Shown here: positions 1-7,977 of the stretch, one piece after another | Position numbering within the stretch: position 1 is the first letter of the stretch | How the letters are laid out: the number at the start of each line of letters is the position of its first letter | Source of the DNA: Niveibacterium sp. 24ML | GTDB taxonomy: Bacteria > Pseudomonadota > Gammaproteobacteria > Burkholderiales > Rhodocyclaceae | Reading direction: 5' to 3' | Assembly (NCBI RefSeq): GCF_026586805.1 | Contig: NZ_JAPFHA010000031.1 | Span: 1 to 37,702 of the forward strand | DNA length: 37,702 bases | The notes under the pieces: model-generated | Database searches by the model: none | The model's input: only the letters and a program-made list of their open reading frames with translations | Told to the model about the DNA's origin: nothing | Position numbers and translations under genes: made by a program

Positions 1-549
1 GCGCTGACGCGCCGCAAGGCAGTGCTGGACGATCTGGTCGCGCGCTTCTTCCGCGACAGCGACGCGCTGCTGCCGGTGATTCCGCTGATGGGCATCGTGC
101 GCAACAAGCTGTTCCCGCACCTGGTGGAAGAACGTCACCACGGGCGCGCGCAGTGCCGCGTGTCGTCGCACATCCTCAACGTGATGCCCGATGGCCGCAT
201 CTTCCCCTGCCCGGACCTGATGCATCTGCCGGACATGCAGATGGGCGATCTGCTCGAAAACTGGCTGGTCCCCAGCCCGCTCCAGCAACATGCCGACATG
301 CCCTGCGGCGGCTGCGAAGCGCAGGCCTGGTGCCGCGGCAACTGCATGAAGAACCTGTGGATGGGCTATGTGCGCAAGGATGACGATTGGCGCACCGGCA
401 TCACCGACCCGGTCTGCGAGCTGGTGCGCTACCTCGGCCAGGCAATCGACCGTTACCCGCTTGCCGCGTGGTACGAGGCCCTGCCTGAGGCGCTGAAGCG
501 CGAGATCCTCGACTGCCCGGTGTACGACTACGTCGAGATCATGCCCTGA
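1..549 (+). CDS. Radical SAM protein, C-terminal SPASM domain (5' end outside window)
   Basis: The frame is open from the first base, so the N-terminal radical SAM barrel with its CxxxCxxC motif lies outside the window. About 182 residues are visible. The cysteines fit the SPASM auxiliary Fe-S cluster pattern: C-x12-G-x4-C (from CRVSSH to RIFPC), then C-x2-C-x5-C-x3-C (CGGCEAQAWCRGNC), then a final Cys in DPVC. SPASM proteins typically modify peptides or proteins (RiPP maturases, quinohemoprotein and sulfatase maturases), with the extra clusters holding the substrate or relaying electrons. The substrate cannot be told without the N-terminus and the upstream neighbours. The stop codon overlaps the convergent rhombosortase gene by 11 bp. 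The domain call is firm; the role is unknown. Confidence 0.8.
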   Translation, partial: ALTRRKAVLDDLVARFFRDSDALLPVIPLMGIVRNKLFPHLVEERHHGRAQCRVSSHILNVMPDGRIFPCPDLMHLPDMQMGDLLENWLVPSPLQQHADMPCGGCEAQAWCRGNCMKNLWMGYVRKDDDWRTGITDPVCELVRYLGQAIDRYPLAAWYEALPEALKREILDCPVYDYVEIMP

Positions 550-1135
550 GGTTTGATGTTGCCCGCCGCACCGGATTGGCGATAGCCAGCGCAACCAGCA
601 GGCCGATCAGTGCGCCCATGGCGTGCGCCTGCCATGCAACGAGCACCTCGATCGGCATGCCGCTCAGGTCACTGCGGCTGCCTGCGGCATCGAAGGCCAG
701 CTTGACGGCAAAGCTGCCGGCGATCAGTTGCACCGGTAGCCGCAGGCGCTCGTCGCGCCACAGCACGCCGCCCGCAGCGAAGCCGAGCATCATCGCCAAT
801 GCTGATGCGCCGCGGTACTCGACCATTGCTGGCGCAAGCCAGAGCGTGGCGATGCTGATCAGTGGCGTGGCCAGCAGGCACAGCGCGAAGGTGCGGCCGC
901 GCCCCAGCACCGGCTCGACGATGAGCCCGGCGAGCAGCACGGTCAGCAGATCGACCGCTGCGTGGCTGGCGCCGAAGTGCACAAGGTGGCCGGTCCAAAG
1001 CTGCCAGATCGCCTGCCCATCCAGCACGCCGCGATGCAGCGCGAGCCCTGCCTGATCCGATTTCGGTAGCGCGCACGCCAGTACACCGAAGAGGACAAGC
1101 AACAGGCTCGTCGTGGGTAGCTTGATCGCCCCCAT
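539..1135 (-). CDS. rrtA: Rhombosortase, rhomboid-family intramembrane serine protease
   Basis: This is a 198-residue polytopic membrane protein of the rhomboid family. It has the N-terminal GHLVHFGASHAAVDLL segment, the catalytic serine in YRGASAL and the catalytic histidine in WQAHAMGALIG, within roughly six hydrophobic segments. Its small size and its neighbour mark it as a rhombosortase, the subfamily that processes proteins carrying a C-terminal GlyGly-CTERM signal. The gene just upstream encodes such a protein. The two reading frames share one base: the lipoprotein TGA and this ATG form ATGA on the minus strand, so translation is probably coupled. By family knowledge it cleaves the GlyGly-CTERM tail in the inner membrane. 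That this neighbour is its main substrate is inference, though strong. Confidence 0.88.
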   Translation of the reverse strand: MGAIKLPTTSLLLVLFGVLACALPKSDQAGLALHRGVLDGQAIWQLWTGHLVHFGASHAAVDLLTVLLAGLIVEPVLGRGRTFALCLLATPLISIATLWLAPAMVEYRGASALAMMLGFAAGGVLWRDERLRLPVQLIAGSFAVKLAFDAAGSRSDLSGMPIEVLVAWQAHAMGALIGLLVALAIANPVRRATSNLRA

Positions 1136-1971
1136 CAGCGGCGGCGGTTCAGGCCCGCAAGCGCCAACATGCCGAGCAGCGCCAACGCGCCAAGCAGGCC
1201 GGTGCTACCCCCGCCGCTATAGCCTGCGCGGTTCTCCACTTTCACCGAACTGTCGCTCTTCATCCGCTGGCGGAATCCGTCCAACTCGTTCTTCAGATTC
1301 GGGATCAGGTCGTCCACCGCGCCGTTGAAGCCGGCGGTGCGCGCCTCACGCGATGCTTCGCTGAAGTTCACCAGGGTCGAGCTGCCCTTGATGCGGCTGG
1401 TGCCGGGTGCGCGGAACAGCAGCTTCTTGCTCGCGACGTCGAACACCGCCGCGTCCACCATCGTCTGCACATCGTAGCGATCGCCTTGGATGACGTAGGC
1501 GCCGACGATGGTCCAGTACAGCATCGACAGCACACCGTTGTCGACAAACTGCACCTGGTCGTAGGACACCAGCGCCACCACGTCGACATCGAACATCCGT
1601 GCGACCTGTTCCAGGTTGGTGAAGCCGCCCTTTGCTCGCAGATAGGAGGAAGGAATGACTTCGATCTTGCCGATGTAGGGCAGGCCGGTGAAAGAGGCTC
1701 TCACCTTTTCAAGCAGCAGCATCTTCTTTTGTTCGGGTATCGCCTGGCCCCATTGCGTGGGCGGCGCGAAGGCAATGCCCACCTTCACCGGCGGGCGCAG
1801 CGTGGTGACACCGGGGCTCAGCTGCGGTGCTTGCTTGGCATCGGGGAACAGGTACTCGACCGCGCTGCCCGATTGCGAGCGCGTGTCGTTGTGATGCCAC
1901 AGGCTCGCGCAGGCTGTGAGTTGTGTGAGCAGCACCGTGATCAGAGCAAGTAGCAAACGGCGGGTATTCAT
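1135..1971 (-). CDS. Rhombotarget lipoprotein with GlyGly-CTERM sorting signal
   Basis: The protein has 278 residues from an internal ATG that opens a classic lipoprotein signal: MNTRRLLLALITVLL followed by the lipobox LTAC, with the acylated Cys at 21. A longer in-frame extension to 2241 carries no signal peptide and is rejected. The middle part (about 60-245) resembles the rhombotarget lipoprotein family, whose function is unknown; DVDVVALVSYDQVQF lies in it. The C-terminus has the three GlyGly-CTERM parts: a glycine-rich stretch with SGGGSTG, a hydrophobic helix (LLGALALLGMLALAGL) and a terminal NRRR. The mature protein would carry an N-terminal lipid and be trimmed at its C-terminus by the coupled downstream rhombosortase. 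It is the first gene of a two-gene unit. Confidence 0.88.
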   Translation of the reverse strand: MNTRRLLLALITVLLTQLTACASLWHHNDTRSQSGSAVEYLFPDAKQAPQLSPGVTTLRPPVKVGIAFAPPTQWGQAIPEQKKMLLLEKVRASFTGLPYIGKIEVIPSSYLRAKGGFTNLEQVARMFDVDVVALVSYDQVQFVDNGVLSMLYWTIVGAYVIQGDRYDVQTMVDAAVFDVASKKLLFRAPGTSRIKGSSTLVNFSEASREARTAGFNGAVDDLIPNLKNELDGFRQRMKSDSSVKVENRAGYSGGGSTGLLGALALLGMLALAGLNRRR

Positions 1972-2365
1972 GACGGACTCGCGGTGAAGAAGACGTGCCG
2001 ATGCTGGCGGACTCGTCGTGGCGGCGCGAGTGCTGAGCGATTCGTCGCATCTACTGCCCGGCGGCGTATCGCAATTCGATACCCGCGGCGACGGCTGCTG
2101 ATCGCTTGTCATGAATCGCGGAGTGCCTGGCGCGGGCGAACGCGAACTGGTGCCAGAACCCATCTCGCCGCGCTGTCGGGCACCCGGAATGGGGTGAAAT
2201 CCCACAGGGTGGATTTGCATTCCGAAGTATGCGGATGGCATTGTTCACATCCCCGCAGACGCGGGCCTAGCGATAGTCCGCACCCCATTCAGGTGATCGG
2301 GCTGCGCGAAGTGACCACCGCCGGATACCCCGACGGGGTCTGGACCACAACAGGAGATGTCCAAG
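1972..2365. other. Divergent intergenic region between rhombotarget lipoprotein and S8 protease
   Basis: This stretch of about 390 bases must hold the promoters for both divergent units. Two small hairpins are visible: CCCGC-AGAC-GCGGG at 2252-2265, and ACCCC/GGGGT near 2328-2340 just before the protease ribosome-binding site. No convincing sigma-70 boxes or open frame with gene-like features was found. Confidence 0.4.
2352..2356 (+). promoter_or_regulatory. Ribosome-binding site that decides the protease start
   Basis: AGGAG lies directly against the first in-frame ATG (2357), leaving no spacer. The next in-frame ATG (2366) sits 9 nt downstream, a normal distance. The start at 2366 is therefore preferred. 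Confidence 0.6.
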
Positions 2366-4177
2366 ATGATCGCTCGCCGTTCCATGGTCGCTCGTGTGAC
2401 CATGATCGCCGCCACGCTGGCGGCAGCCTTTCCCCAGATTGCTGCCGCTGGCGGCCCCATCAGTCAGTTTGATACGCCAGCTCCGGCAAGCGAGAAGACT
2501 GACCGCCTCATAGTGAAGTACCGCAGCGCATTGGGGATTTCGGCGCAGTCTGCCGCTGTCACGACCCAGCGCGCTCAAGTCATGCAGGCTGTGGGCGCAC
2601 GCATGGGTGTGAGCATGCAGACCCTGCGTCACACGGCACTTGGTGCACAGGTGCTCAAGCTTGACCGCAAGATCTCGGCGGCCGAGTCCGCCGCGCTGCT
2701 TGCTGAGCTCAAGGCGTCTGACGCCAACATCGAATACGCAGAGCCGGATCGCATGATGCGGGCGCTGCTGACCCCTAATGACACGCGCTATGGCGAGCAG
2801 TGGGACCTGTTCGAGGCTACCGGCGGCATGCGTGTGCCCGGTGCATGGGATCAGGGCAACGGCAGCGGCGTTGTGGTCGCGGTGATCGACACCGGCTATC
2901 GGCCGCATGCGGATCTGGCTGCAAATCTGGTTGCGGGCTACGACTTCATCACTGACACCGCGATCGCTAGCGATGGCGACGGGCGTGACAGCGATGCCAG
3001 CGATCCGGGTGACTGGACAAACGCCAACGAGTGCGAATCCGGGTGGCCGGGTTCGAACTCTTCCTGGCACGGCACGCATGTGGCAGGCACCATCGCCGCG
3101 GTCACGAACAATGCCAAGGGTGTTGCGGGTATCGCCTACGGCGCGAAAGTGCAGCCTGTCCGTGTGCTGGGCCGCTGCGGTGGCTACACCTCGGACATTG
3201 CCGATGCCATCATCTGGGCCTCTGGCGGCAGCGTCGCGGGGGCGCCCGCCAATGCAACGCCGGCGCGCGTGATCAACATGTCGCTCGGTGGCGGCGGTGC
3301 CTGTGATTCCACCACACAGAATGCAATCAACTCAGCCCGGTCGCGCGGCACGGTAGTCGTTGTGGCGGCGGGTAACGAAAACCAGAACGCCTCCAATTCC
3401 AACCCGGCCAACTGCCAGGGGGTAATCACGGTCGCGGCCACGGGGCGCTACGGCGCGCGTGCGTCCTACTCGAACTACGGCAATGTGGTGACGCTCGCCG
3501 CTCCGGGTGGCGATATGAACAGCGGTGCAGCCAACGGCATCCTGTCCACGCTGAACGCAGGGACCCAATCGCCGGGGGCCGATTCCTACGCGTTCTACCA
3601 GGGTACCTCGATGGCTACCCCCCATGTCGCCGCAGTGGCTGCGCTGGTGATCGCCAAGAATCCGTCGCTGACACCGGATCAGGTCAAGACCACGCTGACC
3701 AGCACGGTGCGCGCCTTCCCCGGCACTTGCAGCGGGTGTGGCGCCGGCCTGGTGGACGCCAATGCTGCGCTCGCCGCAGCGGCAGGTGGCGGCGGCGGCG
3801 GAGGCGGGTCCGGCAGCATTGCGGAGGTCGAGCCGAACAATACTCGCACCGCATCCATGCTGCTGAGCAAGCCGGCCACGGTGGCGGGGGCAATGGCATC
3901 GAGCAGCGATCAGGACTGGTACCGAATTGATCTGCCCGCTGGAAAGAAGCTGACTGTCACGCTGGCGCCGGCATCGGCTACCGCCGACTACGACTTGTAT
4001 GTGTATAACGCAAGCGGTACGCAGATTGGCAAGAGCGAGCTGGGTGCGGGCAAGACTGATACGGTGAGTGTCACCAACACCGGCACGTCGACATCCGCGC
4101 GCTATGTGCAAGTCCGCTACTACAGCGGTGGCACCGGCGCCACCAATGGCAAGTACACGCTCACCACGAGCTGGTAA
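2366..4177 (+). CDS. Secreted subtilisin-like (S8) serine protease with PPC domain
   Basis: The product has 603 residues. Its parts in order are a signal peptide (MIARRSMVARVTMIAATLAA, cleavage near AAAGG), an inhibitor I9-type propeptide (about 40-130, from DRLIVKYRS to ANIEYAEPD), the S8 catalytic domain (about 140-475), a polyglycine linker near 475-490, and a pre-peptidase C-terminal (PPC) beta-sandwich (EVEPNNT to the end). The triad is Asp175 (AVIDTG), His235 (HGTHVAGT) and Ser415 (GTSMATPH), with the oxyanion Asn in AAGNENQ. It is most likely a type II-exported extracellular protease with a self-cleaved propeptide. PPC domains are often removed during or after secretion. It has no GlyGly-CTERM tail, so the nearby rhombosortase should not process it. 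It appears monocistronic, with a strong hairpin after the stop. Confidence 0.93.
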   Translation: MIARRSMVARVTMIAATLAAAFPQIAAAGGPISQFDTPAPASEKTDRLIVKYRSALGISAQSAAVTTQRAQVMQAVGARMGVSMQTLRHTALGAQVLKLDRKISAAESAALLAELKASDANIEYAEPDRMMRALLTPNDTRYGEQWDLFEATGGMRVPGAWDQGNGSGVVVAVIDTGYRPHADLAANLVAGYDFITDTAIASDGDGRDSDASDPGDWTNANECESGWPGSNSSWHGTHVAGTIAAVTNNAKGVAGIAYGAKVQPVRVLGRCGGYTSDIADAIIWASGGSVAGAPANATPARVINMSLGGGGACDSTTQNAINSARSRGTVVVVAAGNENQNASNSNPANCQGVITVAATGRYGARASYSNYGNVVTLAAPGGDMNSGAANGILSTLNAGTQSPGADSYAFYQGTSMATPHVAAVAALVIAKNPSLTPDQVKTTLTSTVRAFPGTCSGCGAGLVDANAALAAAAGGGGGGGGSGSIAEVEPNNTRTASMLLSKPATVAGAMASSSDQDWYRIDLPAGKKLTVTLAPASATADYDLYVYNASGTQIGKSELGAGKTDTVSVTNTGTSTSARYVQVRYYSGGTGATNGKYTLTTSW

Positions 4178-4195
4178 GTTGCTGCGCAGTTGAGC

Positions 4196-4222
4196 GAAGG
4201 GCGACCCTTGGGGTCGCCCTTC
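4196..4222 (+). terminator. Hairpin terminator after the S8 protease
   Basis: A perfect 12-bp stem (GAAGGGCGACCC / GGGTCGCCCTTC) with a 3-nt TTG loop starts 18 bases after the protease stop. The following T-run is poor (TCTCGC), so it may rely on the stem alone. It also faces the AraC remnant on the other strand. Confidence 0.7.
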
Positions 4223-4242
4223 TCGCTATGGGCGCTCGGCAA

Positions 4243-4649
4243 TCAGGCGAAAGGCTTGCCGTGGCGGCTGCGGTACTGGCTCGGAGATGTGCCGATGCTC
4301 GCCTTGAAGGCGTATGAGAAGTCGAGCGCATCGGCGTAAACAACCGACTCGGCGATCGCGCCGACCAGGCGCTCGCCCTCACGCAGCAGCAAGGCCGCGC
4401 GCTGCATGCGCAGCGCGTTCAGTTGTGCCATCGGTGATTCGCCAAACTGTGCGATGAAGCGCTGATGCAGTGGGGCGCCCGACAAGCCGGCCCGTTCGCG
4501 CAGTCCGCTCATCAACCAGGGGGGCGCGCACCGAGCATCTCGGGCATCAGGTCTTGCACAAGTGGATCGGGTGCTTCCGCCTGTTTCTGCGACTGCGCGT
4601 GTCGCTCCATGTAGGCGCGGCAAGCTTCATCAGTCGCCGAACCAGTGGG
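4243..4649 (-). pseudogene. AraC-family regulator remnant, frameshifted and 5'-truncated
   Basis: The minus-strand frame ending at 4243 encodes the two helix-turn-helices of an AraC/XylS DNA-binding domain (SGLRERAGLSGAPLHQRF; AIAESVVYADALDFSYAFK; GTSPSQYR). Upstream in that frame the sequence is not AraC-like. In the neighbouring frame, 4524-4649 reads DPLVQDLMPEMLGARPPG-stop, which matches the usual AraC linker before the first helix-turn-helix. Adding one base to the G6 run at 4519-4524 (C6 on the coding strand) would join the two as LGARPPWLMSGL. Further upstream there is a stop, and the cupin-type N-terminus is missing. This looks like a dead regulator with at least two lesions. Confidence 0.65.
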
Positions 4650-4877
4650 TCAGCTAGCTGCCCCGACCACGGAGTACGTGGGCATCGGGGATCAGGAGAA
4701 GCTCTCCTACACCACTTCTGAGCTGCTTGTCAGCAGTCACGCGTAGATGTGCACTGCCTGGCAGGTGGCTACAGCCCTGAGTGCAAGCTGATCGCGGGCG
4801 GTGTGCATGACGAGGGCGCGTGGTCGGTACGCTTGCCGGCGGTGCTCAAGGCCTGGTTTCCGAAGGCCGTGAAGTAG
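4621..4877 (+). pseudogene. Esterase (alpha/beta hydrolase) C-terminal remnant, frameshifted
   Basis: One plus-strand frame reads TEYVGIGDQEKLSYTTSELL and then meets a stop near 4745. A second frame picks up at about 4735 and reads VDVHCLAGGYSPECKLIAGG, then VHDEGAWSVRLPAVLKAWF, ending in TAG at 4877. The last part resembles the end of PF00756-type esterases, where G-x-H-[ND]-E-x-x-W carries the catalytic histidine. The Ser and Asp parts are absent. The fragment partly overlaps the AraC remnant on the opposite strand. The family call is by pattern only. Confidence 0.45.
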
Positions 4878-4914
4878 CAGCTTGCTCGGCTTGCCTCCCG
4901 ACGGCAAACGGCGC

Positions 4915-4945
4915 AAAAAAGGCCCGCATTTCGCGGGCCTTTTTT
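4915..4945. terminator. Bidirectional intrinsic terminator downstream of pepN
   Basis: A6, then the stem GGCCCGC (4921-4927), loop ATTTC, GCGGGCC (4933-4939), then T6. It works in both directions: it ends pepN on the minus strand 15 bases after its stop, and any plus-strand transcript from the esterase remnant. Confidence 0.9.
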
Positions 4946-4959
4946 ATGCTGGGTGAACC

Positions 4960-7659
4960 TCAGGCTTCGAGCGCTTTGCCAACGACCTCGGCCACGTCGC
5001 GGGAGAGCCCGTTATGGCTCTGGATGCGGGCCAACTGCGTCCGCGCCAGCGATTGCCGGTGGGTGTCGAACTTGCGCCAGCGGTCGAAGCTGCGTGCGAT
5101 GCGCGATGCCACCTGCGGGTTCATCCCATCGAGCTGCAGCACCGCATCGGCCGCGAAGGCATAGCCCGAACCGTCGGCGGCGTGGAAGTGCTTGGGGTTT
5201 GCGGCGCAGAAGGCGCGGATCAGCGCATACACCTTGTTCGGATTCTTGATGTCGAAGGCACTGTGCGTGAGCAGATTGCGCACCCGCTTGCCGGTGTCGG
5301 CGGCGCGCGAGGTGGACTGCACCTGCAACCACTTGTCCACCACCAGGGCTTCGTCTTTCCACTTGGCGAGGAAGCGTTCGAGGGCGATGTCGCGTTCGGC
5401 GACTTCGAACTGAACGATCGCCGACAGCGCCGCCATCGAATCGGTCATGTTGTTGGCGCTATCGAACTGCGCCATCACCAGCGCGCGCGAAGCCTCGTCG
5501 TCGATTTCGGCAAGGTAGGCGAGGCAGGCGTTGCGCAGCGCGCGCGCACCGGCTTGCTTGGCGTCGGGCGAGTAGGGCGCGTCGATCTTCAGTTCGTGAT
5601 ACGCGGCGGCCAACGGGCCCTTGAGTGCATCGGCCAGATGGCGGCGCAGCGCAAGGCGTGCGGCGGCGATCGCGTCCGGGTCGACGGTGCCTTCGGTGGC
5701 TTCGATCAGCACCACTTCGGAAGGCAGCGCGAGCGCTTCGGCCACCAGCGCGGGATCGCCGCCCGGAGCGAAGGCCGATGAGAGCAGCGTGCGGATCGCG
5801 TCTGCGTAGCTGGTGGGGATCCAGGCCAGATCATCGCCGGTGCCCGCCTGGTAGGCCGCGATGCCGGCGGTGAGCACTTCGCCGGCGAGGCGTTGGCCGG
5901 CTTCCCAGCGGTTGAAGGCGTCGCTGTCGTGCGCCATCAGGTGCGTCAGTTCGGCCGCGGTGTAAGGATAGTCAAGGATGACGGGCGCCGAGTAGCCACG
6001 CAGCAGCGATGGCACCGGCGCATCGGCGATGTCTTCAAAGACGAACTGCTGGCGATCCTGCGTCACCGACAGTACGCGCTGCGTGCCGCAGGCGGCGGCT
6101 TCGCCCGACAAGCGCAAAGGCAGTTCCTTGCCCTGCGCATCGAGCAGGCCAAGCACCAGCGGCAGGTGATAGGCGCCACGCGCGACGGGCTTGCCGCTGG
6201 CCTCGATGCGCTTTTCGTAGGCGGTGGCCGGGTACTGCTGTTCGACTTCAAGCGTGAAGCGCTTGGCGGCCGCGTCGTGGCTGCTGCGAACGATCAGCTT
6301 CGGCGTGCCGGCCTGGTTGTACCAGCGCTTGAACTGGCTCAGGTCAAGGCCGGACGCATCCTGCATCGCCGCGACGAAGTCCTCGCAAGTCACGGCCTGG
6401 CCATCGTGGCGCTCAAAGTAAAGATCCATGCCCTTGCGGAAGGCATCCTTGCCGATCAAGGTGTGGATCATGCGGATCACCTCCGCACCTTTTTCGTACA
6501 CCGTCGCGCTGTAGAAGTTGTTGATCTCGGCGTAGCTCGCCGGCCGGATCGGGTGGGCCATCGGGCCCGCGTCTTCGGGGAACTGGGCGGTGCGCAGCGT
6601 GCGCACTTCCTGGATGCGGGTCACGCCGGCCGAATGCATGTCCATGCCGAACTGCTGGTCGCGGAACACGGTGAGGCCTTCCTTGAGCGAGAGCTGGAAC
6701 CAGTCGCGGCAGGTGACGCGGTTGCCGGTCCAGTTGTGGAAGTACTCATGCGCGACGACGCGGTCGATGTTCTGGAAGTCGATGTCGGTGGCGGTGTCGG
6801 GCCGGGCCAGCACGTACTTCGTGTTGAAGATGTTGAGGCCCTTGTTCTCCATCGCGCCCATGTTGAAGTCGCCGACCGCGACGATCATGTAGTGATCGAG
6901 ATCCATTTCGAGGCCGAACACATCCTCGTCCCACTTCATCGATTTCTTCAGCGCTTCCATCGCGTGGCCGCACTGGTCGAGCTTGCCCGGTTCCACATAC
7001 ACCGCGCAGCGCACCTTGCGGCCCGAGGTGGTGGTGTACCAGTCTTCCAGCATGTCGAGCTTGGCGGCGACCATCGCAAACAGGTAGCTCGGTTTGCGGA
7101 AGGGGTCTTCCCACTTCGCCCAGTGGCGGCCGCCCTCTTCGTCGCCCGCGGCGACCGGGTTGCCGTTGCCCAGCAGCACTGGGAACTTCGCCTTGTCGGC
7201 GTGGATCGTCACGGTGTACTTCGCCATCACGTCCGGCCGGTCGAGGAACCAGGTGATGCGGCGGAAGCCTTCGGCCTCGCACTGGGTGAAGTAGCCGTCC
7301 TTCGAGCGGTAGAGGCCCGACAGTTGCGTGTTGCTGTCCGGATCGATCGTGCTGACCGTGTTGAGCGTAAAGCTCTCTGGCAGTTCGGCATGCACCAGCA
7401 GGCGATCGCCCGAGAGCACGTACTCGCCGGCGCCCAGCAGGCGGCCATCGACGCGGATCGATTCGAGCTTCACCTCTTCACCGCTCAGCACCAGCGAGCA
7501 ATTCAGATCGGCCGCCGCCGGGTTGCGTTGGCACTTGAGCGCGGCGGTGACGACGGTTTGCCCGTCGCCGATCGCGATGTCCAGATCCACCGTGTCGATC
7601 AGAAAGGCGGGCGGGGTGTAGTCCTTGAGATGGATCGCTTGTGGCGTATCGGTGCGCAT
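4960..7659 (-). CDS. pepN: Aminopeptidase N, M1 family zinc metallopeptidase
   Basis: The protein has 899 residues from the ATG at 7659, preceded on the minus strand by GAGGA and a 6-nt spacer. The longer frame to 7731 lacks such support. It removes N-terminal residues from peptides in the cytoplasm. The exopeptidase motif GAMEN is present, as is the zinc site H304-E305-x-x-H308 (HEYFHNW) with third ligand E327 (LKEGLT). The arrangement is the E. coli PepN type: N-terminal beta domain, thermolysin-like domain, small beta domain, and a helical C-terminal domain running to the end. The length is close to E. coli PepN (870). It stands alone between a terminator and a divergent GGDEF/EAL gene. 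Confidence in the function is high. Confidence 0.96.
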   Translation of the reverse strand: MRTDTPQAIHLKDYTPPAFLIDTVDLDIAIGDGQTVVTAALKCQRNPAAADLNCSLVLSGEEVKLESIRVDGRLLGAGEYVLSGDRLLVHAELPESFTLNTVSTIDPDSNTQLSGLYRSKDGYFTQCEAEGFRRITWFLDRPDVMAKYTVTIHADKAKFPVLLGNGNPVAAGDEEGGRHWAKWEDPFRKPSYLFAMVAAKLDMLEDWYTTTSGRKVRCAVYVEPGKLDQCGHAMEALKKSMKWDEDVFGLEMDLDHYMIVAVGDFNMGAMENKGLNIFNTKYVLARPDTATDIDFQNIDRVVAHEYFHNWTGNRVTCRDWFQLSLKEGLTVFRDQQFGMDMHSAGVTRIQEVRTLRTAQFPEDAGPMAHPIRPASYAEINNFYSATVYEKGAEVIRMIHTLIGKDAFRKGMDLYFERHDGQAVTCEDFVAAMQDASGLDLSQFKRWYNQAGTPKLIVRSSHDAAAKRFTLEVEQQYPATAYEKRIEASGKPVARGAYHLPLVLGLLDAQGKELPLRLSGEAAACGTQRVLSVTQDRQQFVFEDIADAPVPSLLRGYSAPVILDYPYTAAELTHLMAHDSDAFNRWEAGQRLAGEVLTAGIAAYQAGTGDDLAWIPTSYADAIRTLLSSAFAPGGDPALVAEALALPSEVVLIEATEGTVDPDAIAAARLALRRHLADALKGPLAAAYHELKIDAPYSPDAKQAGARALRNACLAYLAEIDDEASRALVMAQFDSANNMTDSMAALSAIVQFEVAERDIALERFLAKWKDEALVVDKWLQVQSTSRAADTGKRVRNLLTHSAFDIKNPNKVYALIRAFCAANPKHFHAADGSGYAFAADAVLQLDGMNPQVASRIARSFDRWRKFDTHRQSLARTQLARIQSHNGLSRDVAEVVGKALEA

Positions 7660-7860
7660 GGGGTGTCCTCGGTCAGGGTGCCGCATCGCGGCGTGGCTGC
7701 GTATGCGCGCCGATGGGCATCGCGATCGCACAGCCGGAATTCTCGAATGGTGGCGGATTCTAGAGCAGCGCTGCGAGCGGAGGTGTCGTTGATGCGACGG
7801 GGACTTGCCACGGCGGGAATCGCTGCGGGCATTCGGATTCGGGGGGCGGAAAAACTGAAG

Positions 7861-7891
7861 CCCGTCGGTGAGGGGGGACTCGACCGACGGG
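7861..7891 (-). terminator. Possible minus-strand terminator hairpin
   Basis: CCCGTCGGT and ACCGACGGG pair as a 9-bp stem, extended by GAG/CTC past one bulge. Read on the minus strand it is followed by CTTCAGTTTTT. It could end a minus-strand transcript over 7903-8127, or limit read-through toward pepN. Confidence 0.35.
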
Positions 7892-7905
7892 CGGGGGGGA
7901 GACTA

Positions 7906-7977
7906 GGCGTTACGGTGAGGAGAGGTCGCTGGGGGAAGCAACTTCGGGGGGGACTTCGGGGGGGAGTCCGTAACGCC
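7906..7977. repeat. 10-bp inverted repeat enclosing a G-rich segment
   Basis: GGCGTTACGG (7906-7915) and CCGTAACGCC (7968-7977) are exact reverse complements 52 nt apart. The enclosed segment is strongly purine/G-rich on the plus strand. Confidence 0.5.
7941..7964. repeat. 12-bp exact tandem duplication, ACTTCGGGGGGG
   Basis: Two head-to-tail exact copies at 7941-7952 and 7953-7964, each with a G7 run. A further G5 run lies at 7931-7935, so this strand has several closely spaced G-tracts. Confidence 0.7.

Noticed and set aside
1972-2241. Upstream extension of the rhombotarget lipoprotein frame
   Set aside because: It would bury the lipoprotein signal peptide and lipobox that begin at 1971, and it has no protein-like features.
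2366-4177. S8 protease as a second rhombosortase substrate
   Set aside because: It ends in a PPC domain (GKYTLTTSW) with no glycine-helix-basic tail; the polyglycine tract is an internal linker.
4243-4623. Intact small AraC-like regulator
   Set aside because: The first 35 residues are not AraC-like, and the matching linker sequence lies in the neighbouring frame across a G6 run, so a pseudogene is more likely.
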